A stretch of 8,622 nucleotides of DNA from an uncultured Faecalibacterium sp. (GTDB lineage Bacteria; Bacillota; Clostridia; Oscillospirales; Ruminococcaceae). Location: NCBI GenBank assembly GCA_945982465.1, contig CAMFSB010000056.1, forward strand, positions 1 through 8,622. Reading direction: 5' to 3'. Positions 7,264-8,622 of the stretch are shown one piece after another. The notes beneath the pieces are model-generated. The model had not been told where the DNA came from. It was given only the letters and a program-made list of their open reading frames with translations, and made no database searches. Positions within the stretch are counted from its first letter, which is position 1; each line of letters begins with the position of its first letter. The translations under genes and the position numbers were made by a program.

Positions 7264-7340
7264 GTAACGCCACGGCCAGCCGCGCCTGCCGGCAGTGCCT
7301 GAAGCAACCATGAACGACCATGCCGCCGGCGAGCCTATGG

Positions 7341-7390
7341 GCAGTCCGGGCCGACCCGCACAGAAAGGGCGCCCGGACTGCTGTTTTTTT
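7341..7390 (+). terminator. Rho-independent terminator of the two-component operon
   Basis: The arms GCAGTCCGGGC (7341-7351) and GCCCGGACTGC (7371-7381) form a perfect 11-bp stem with a 19-nt loop, followed by a run of seven T (7384-7390). It separates the kinase gene from the lipoprotein's own regulatory region. Confidence 0.92.
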
Positions 7391-7414
7391 GCCAATATTT
7401 GAGAAAGGGGAAAG

Positions 7415-7447
7415 TTGATACAAATCTGACAAATTTTTGACATATTC
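7415..7447 (+). promoter_or_regulatory. Triple 11-bp direct repeat, candidate response-regulator box
   Basis: Three consecutive 11-mers share a yTGAyA-like core: TTGATACAAAT (7415), CTGACAAATTT (7426) and TTGACATATTC (7437). An 11-bp period, one helical turn, with a 7-bp core and 4-bp spacer is how PhoB/OmpR-class regulators bind as head-to-tail dimers. The last 7-bp core ends exactly 10 bp before the TATAAT at 7454, so the box occupies the missing -35 region, as in class II activation. Binding by the regulator encoded at 5090-5779 is inferred from proximity. Confidence 0.6.
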
Positions 7448-7453
7448 GCAAAT

Positions 7454-7459
7454 TATAAT
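7454..7459 (+). promoter_or_regulatory. -10 box of the lipoprotein promoter, without a usable -35
   Basis: TATAAT is a perfect hexamer. The bases 16-18 bp upstream are AAATTT-like and do not resemble TTGACA; the nearest TTGACA (7437) is only 11 bp away, too close to act as its -35. The promoter therefore probably relies on an activator. Transcription would start near 7466, giving a leader of about 70 nt. Confidence 0.65.
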
Positions 7460-7470
7460 AACGGCTTGCA

Positions 7471-7483
7471 GGATCATTGATCC
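7471..7483. promoter_or_regulatory. Perfect palindrome in the lipoprotein leader
   Basis: GGATCA and TGATCC flank a single T, giving a 13-bp perfect odd palindrome just downstream of the predicted transcription start and 2 bp before a TATAAA. It could be a repressor operator or a short RNA hairpin; the loop of one base makes the RNA version strained. Confidence 0.35.
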
Positions 7484-7535
7484 ATATAAAACGGGCATTG
7501 GGCCTGTGAATGCAGAAAAGTAAGGAGAAACAAGC

Positions 7536-8507
7536 ATGAAACTGAACAACATGAAACGTGCAGCCGCCGCTGTGGCTTCCATGGCGCTGCTGCTGGGCCT
7601 GGCCGGCTGCGGCGCGGGCTCTTCTTCCTCCGCTGCGCAGAGCGGCGCGTCCAGCACCGCTTCCAGCACGGTGAACACCGAGAGCACCGGCGCCTGCAAG
7701 ACCGGCCTGGGCATCGTGGTCGGCGCTTCGGTCAAGGATGACCGCAATGCCAGCGCCGTCAGCACCGCGGTCGCCGTTGTGCTGGACAGCGAGGGCCGTA
7801 TTGTCAGCGCCGCGCTGGACGTGGCCCAGAACAGCGGCTCCGCCAATGAGGACGGCACCCTGGTTGTGGCTGAAAGCTACCAGACCAAGCAGGAGCTGGG
7901 CGATGACTACGGCATGCGTAAGGCGTCCGGCATTGGCAAGGAGTGGTATGAGCAGGCGGATGCGTTCTGCGCCTATATTGTGGGCATGACCGCGGACGAA
8001 GTGGCCGCTATCCCCACCGATGGTTCGGACGCTGACCTGGCTGCTGGCTGCACCGTGGGTGTGGACACCTTTATCGAGGCTGCGGTCAAGGCCTGCCAGA
8101 ACGCCCAGGAGCTGGGCGCTAATGCGGGCGATACCCTGTCGCTGGCCATCGTGTCCGAGAACGCTCATGGCAACAAGGACGCCACCGCGGAAGAGGACGG
8201 CAAGCTGGAGATCGACAGCACCTTTGTGGTCGTGACCAAGGACGCTGACGGCAAGGTCACCAGCGCTGTGTGCGACATGATGCAGGCTGCGTTCACCGTG
8301 GCGGCAGACGGCACCCTGACCGCCCCCGAAGCTGTGCTCACCAAGCTGGAAAAGGGCGATGACTACGGCATGCGCAAGGCTTCCGGCATTGGCAAGGAGT
8401 GGTATGAGCAGAGCGAGGGCGACGGCGCCTCCCTGGAGGGCCAGGCCGCCACCGAGCGCGCAGCCCGCCCCCCCCCCGGCACCCCCGCCCCCCCCAGGGC
8501 GCGGTAG
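7536..8507 (+). CDS. Secreted lipoprotein with two about 152-residue repeats; 3' end corrupted
   Basis: An uncharacterised surface lipoprotein. The signal peptide has basic residues K2, K7 and R8, a hydrophobic core (about 9-21) and the lipobox L22-A-G-C25, followed by a Ser/Ala-rich linker to about residue 50. The body is two homologous units: each has a beta-rich part with an A/F-V-V-hydrophobic-x-D-xx-G-x-I/V strand pattern, then DDYGMRKASGIGKEWYEQ at about 123-140 and 275-292. Unit 1 continues through TADEVAAIPTDGSDADLA. Unit 2 follows the same register but with many residues changed to Pro or Arg and stops early, which looks like sequence error. The start has AAGGAG eight bases upstream. 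The function is unknown; a ligand- or cofactor-binding surface role is a guess. The regulatory repeats upstream suggest control by the adjacent two-component system. True length is probably greater. Confidence 0.85.
   Translation: MKLNNMKRAAAAVASMALLLGLAGCGAGSSSSAAQSGASSTASSTVNTESTGACKTGLGIVVGASVKDDRNASAVSTAVAVVLDSEGRIVSAALDVAQNSGSANEDGTLVVAESYQTKQELGDDYGMRKASGIGKEWYEQADAFCAYIVGMTADEVAAIPTDGSDADLAAGCTVGVDTFIEAAVKACQNAQELGANAGDTLSLAIVSENAHGNKDATAEEDGKLEIDSTFVVVTKDADGKVTSAVCDMMQAAFTVAADGTLTAPEAVLTKLEKGDDYGMRKASGIGKEWYEQSEGDGASLEGQAATERAARPPPGTPAPPRAR
7898..7955 (+). repeat. Intragenic repeat in the lipoprotein gene, copy 1
   Basis: This 58-bp segment encoding GDDYGMRKASGIGKEWYEQ recurs at 8354-8411 with only two mismatches, both silent third-codon-position changes. 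The period is 456 bp (152 codons). Such DNA identity is much higher than in the rest of the two units, which suggests recent gene conversion or strong constraint. Confidence 0.95.
8354..8411 (+). repeat. Intragenic repeat in the lipoprotein gene, copy 2
   Basis: Second copy of the 58-bp segment at 7898-7955, with two silent differences. The sequence becomes unreliable soon after it ends, which is what an assembler does when reads cannot be placed across a near-identical repeat. Confidence 0.95.
8412..8504 (+). other. Degraded, C-rich continuation of lipoprotein repeat unit 2
   Basis: These 31 codons align without gaps to the codons that follow copy 1 (starting at 7956): Ala, Gly, Glu, Pro and others match at about 10 positions. 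At many of the rest, codons such as GAC, ACC and ATC of the expected IPTDGSDADL are replaced by CCC or CGC. From 8466 to about 8500 the sequence is almost all C. The one-directional change toward C points to base-calling failure rather than evolution. Confidence 0.7.
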
Positions 8508-8622
8508 TTGTTTTCCAGCTCCTTCGCCTCCTGCCCCTTGACCTGCTCGGGCGCGCGCTTGCCGCCCTTGAAGGTGGTGGCGGTGATGGGCGCTTCATTG
8601 ATGCTGCCAGTACATGCCACCG
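8505..8622 (-). other. Unrelated tail, probable assembly chimera; possible partial minus-strand coding fragment
   Basis: After the C-rich stretch the similarity to the lipoprotein ends. The minus strand is open from 8620 into the G-rich stretch and reads ACTGSINEAPITATTFKGGK followed by a charged segment ending ELENNYRALG, which has more natural composition than the plus frames. I do not recognise the protein. It may be an inverted fragment joined in error, or the end of an unrelated gene. Confidence 0.4.

Noticed and set aside
6405..7307. Long minus-strand frame opposite the histidine kinase
   Set aside because: Composition is rich in Ala, Gln, His and Arg as in antisense shadows, and the kinase motifs on the plus strand are unambiguous.
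7310..7402. Small plus-strand ORF of about 30 codons (MNDHAAGEPMGS...)
   Set aside because: It runs through the terminator stem and T tract and has no ribosome binding site; the PDCCFF end is simply the T run translated.
7437..7459. TTGACA (7437) and TATAAT (7454) as an ordinary SigA promoter
   Set aside because: The spacer is 11 bp, too short for SigA polymerase; the TTGACA is better explained as the third element of the 11-bp direct repeat.
7536..8411. CRISPR array or tandem DNA repeat
   Set aside because: There are only two copies of the 58-bp element, 456 bp apart and in frame within a gene; this is a protein-domain duplication.

Overview
The window looks like chromosomal DNA from a GC-rich, low-oxygen Gram-positive bacterium of the Clostridia, plausibly an Oscillospiraceae/Ruminococcaceae gut commensal. 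This rests on the split alpha/beta iron-sulfur serine dehydratase, SigA-type promoters, GGAG-type ribosome binding sites, and a repeat lipoprotein of a kind I associate with gut Clostridia. The assignment is inferred from gene style, not from a marker gene.

Layout. Positions 1-1150, minus strand: sdaAB then sdaAA (L-serine dehydratase beta and alpha; alpha runs off the left edge). Positions 1151-1358: divergent promoter region. Positions 1359-2987: a two-HKD cardiolipin synthase with an unusual 35-residue insertion flanked by an exact 33-bp direct repeat. Positions 3013-3051: a perfect, bidirectional-looking terminator. Positions 3060-4980: a consensus promoter driving a MarR-family repressor and an overlapping MATE efflux pump, an arrangement like mepR-mepA. 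Positions 5029-7226: a promoter, an OmpR/PhoB-type response regulator and an overlapping HAMP histidine kinase. Positions 7227-7535: terminator and regulatory region. Positions 7536-8507: a secreted lipoprotein built from two about 152-residue repeats.

How the parts connect. Upstream of the lipoprotein, three 11-bp direct repeats sit exactly where a -35 box should be, 10 bp before a perfect TATAAT that has no -35 of its own. This is the geometry of a PhoB/OmpR-type activator promoter. The two-component system encoded immediately upstream is the obvious candidate to bind it, so sensor, regulator and lipoprotein may form one surface-response module. The MarR-MATE pair is a conventional inducible drug-efflux unit with a candidate operator on its -10 box.

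Sequence quality. The last ~200 bases are suspect. The second lipoprotein repeat continues in register but progressively turns into C-rich sequence, with G, A and T replaced mostly by C, and then switches at about 8505 to unrelated sequence that reads better on the minus strand. This looks like an assembly or read-end artefact at a repeat, so the lipoprotein's stop codon and length should not be trusted. I do not see a clearly new defence, mobile or biosynthetic system here; the most novel items are the lipoprotein family with its predicted regulation and the cardiolipin synthase insertion.
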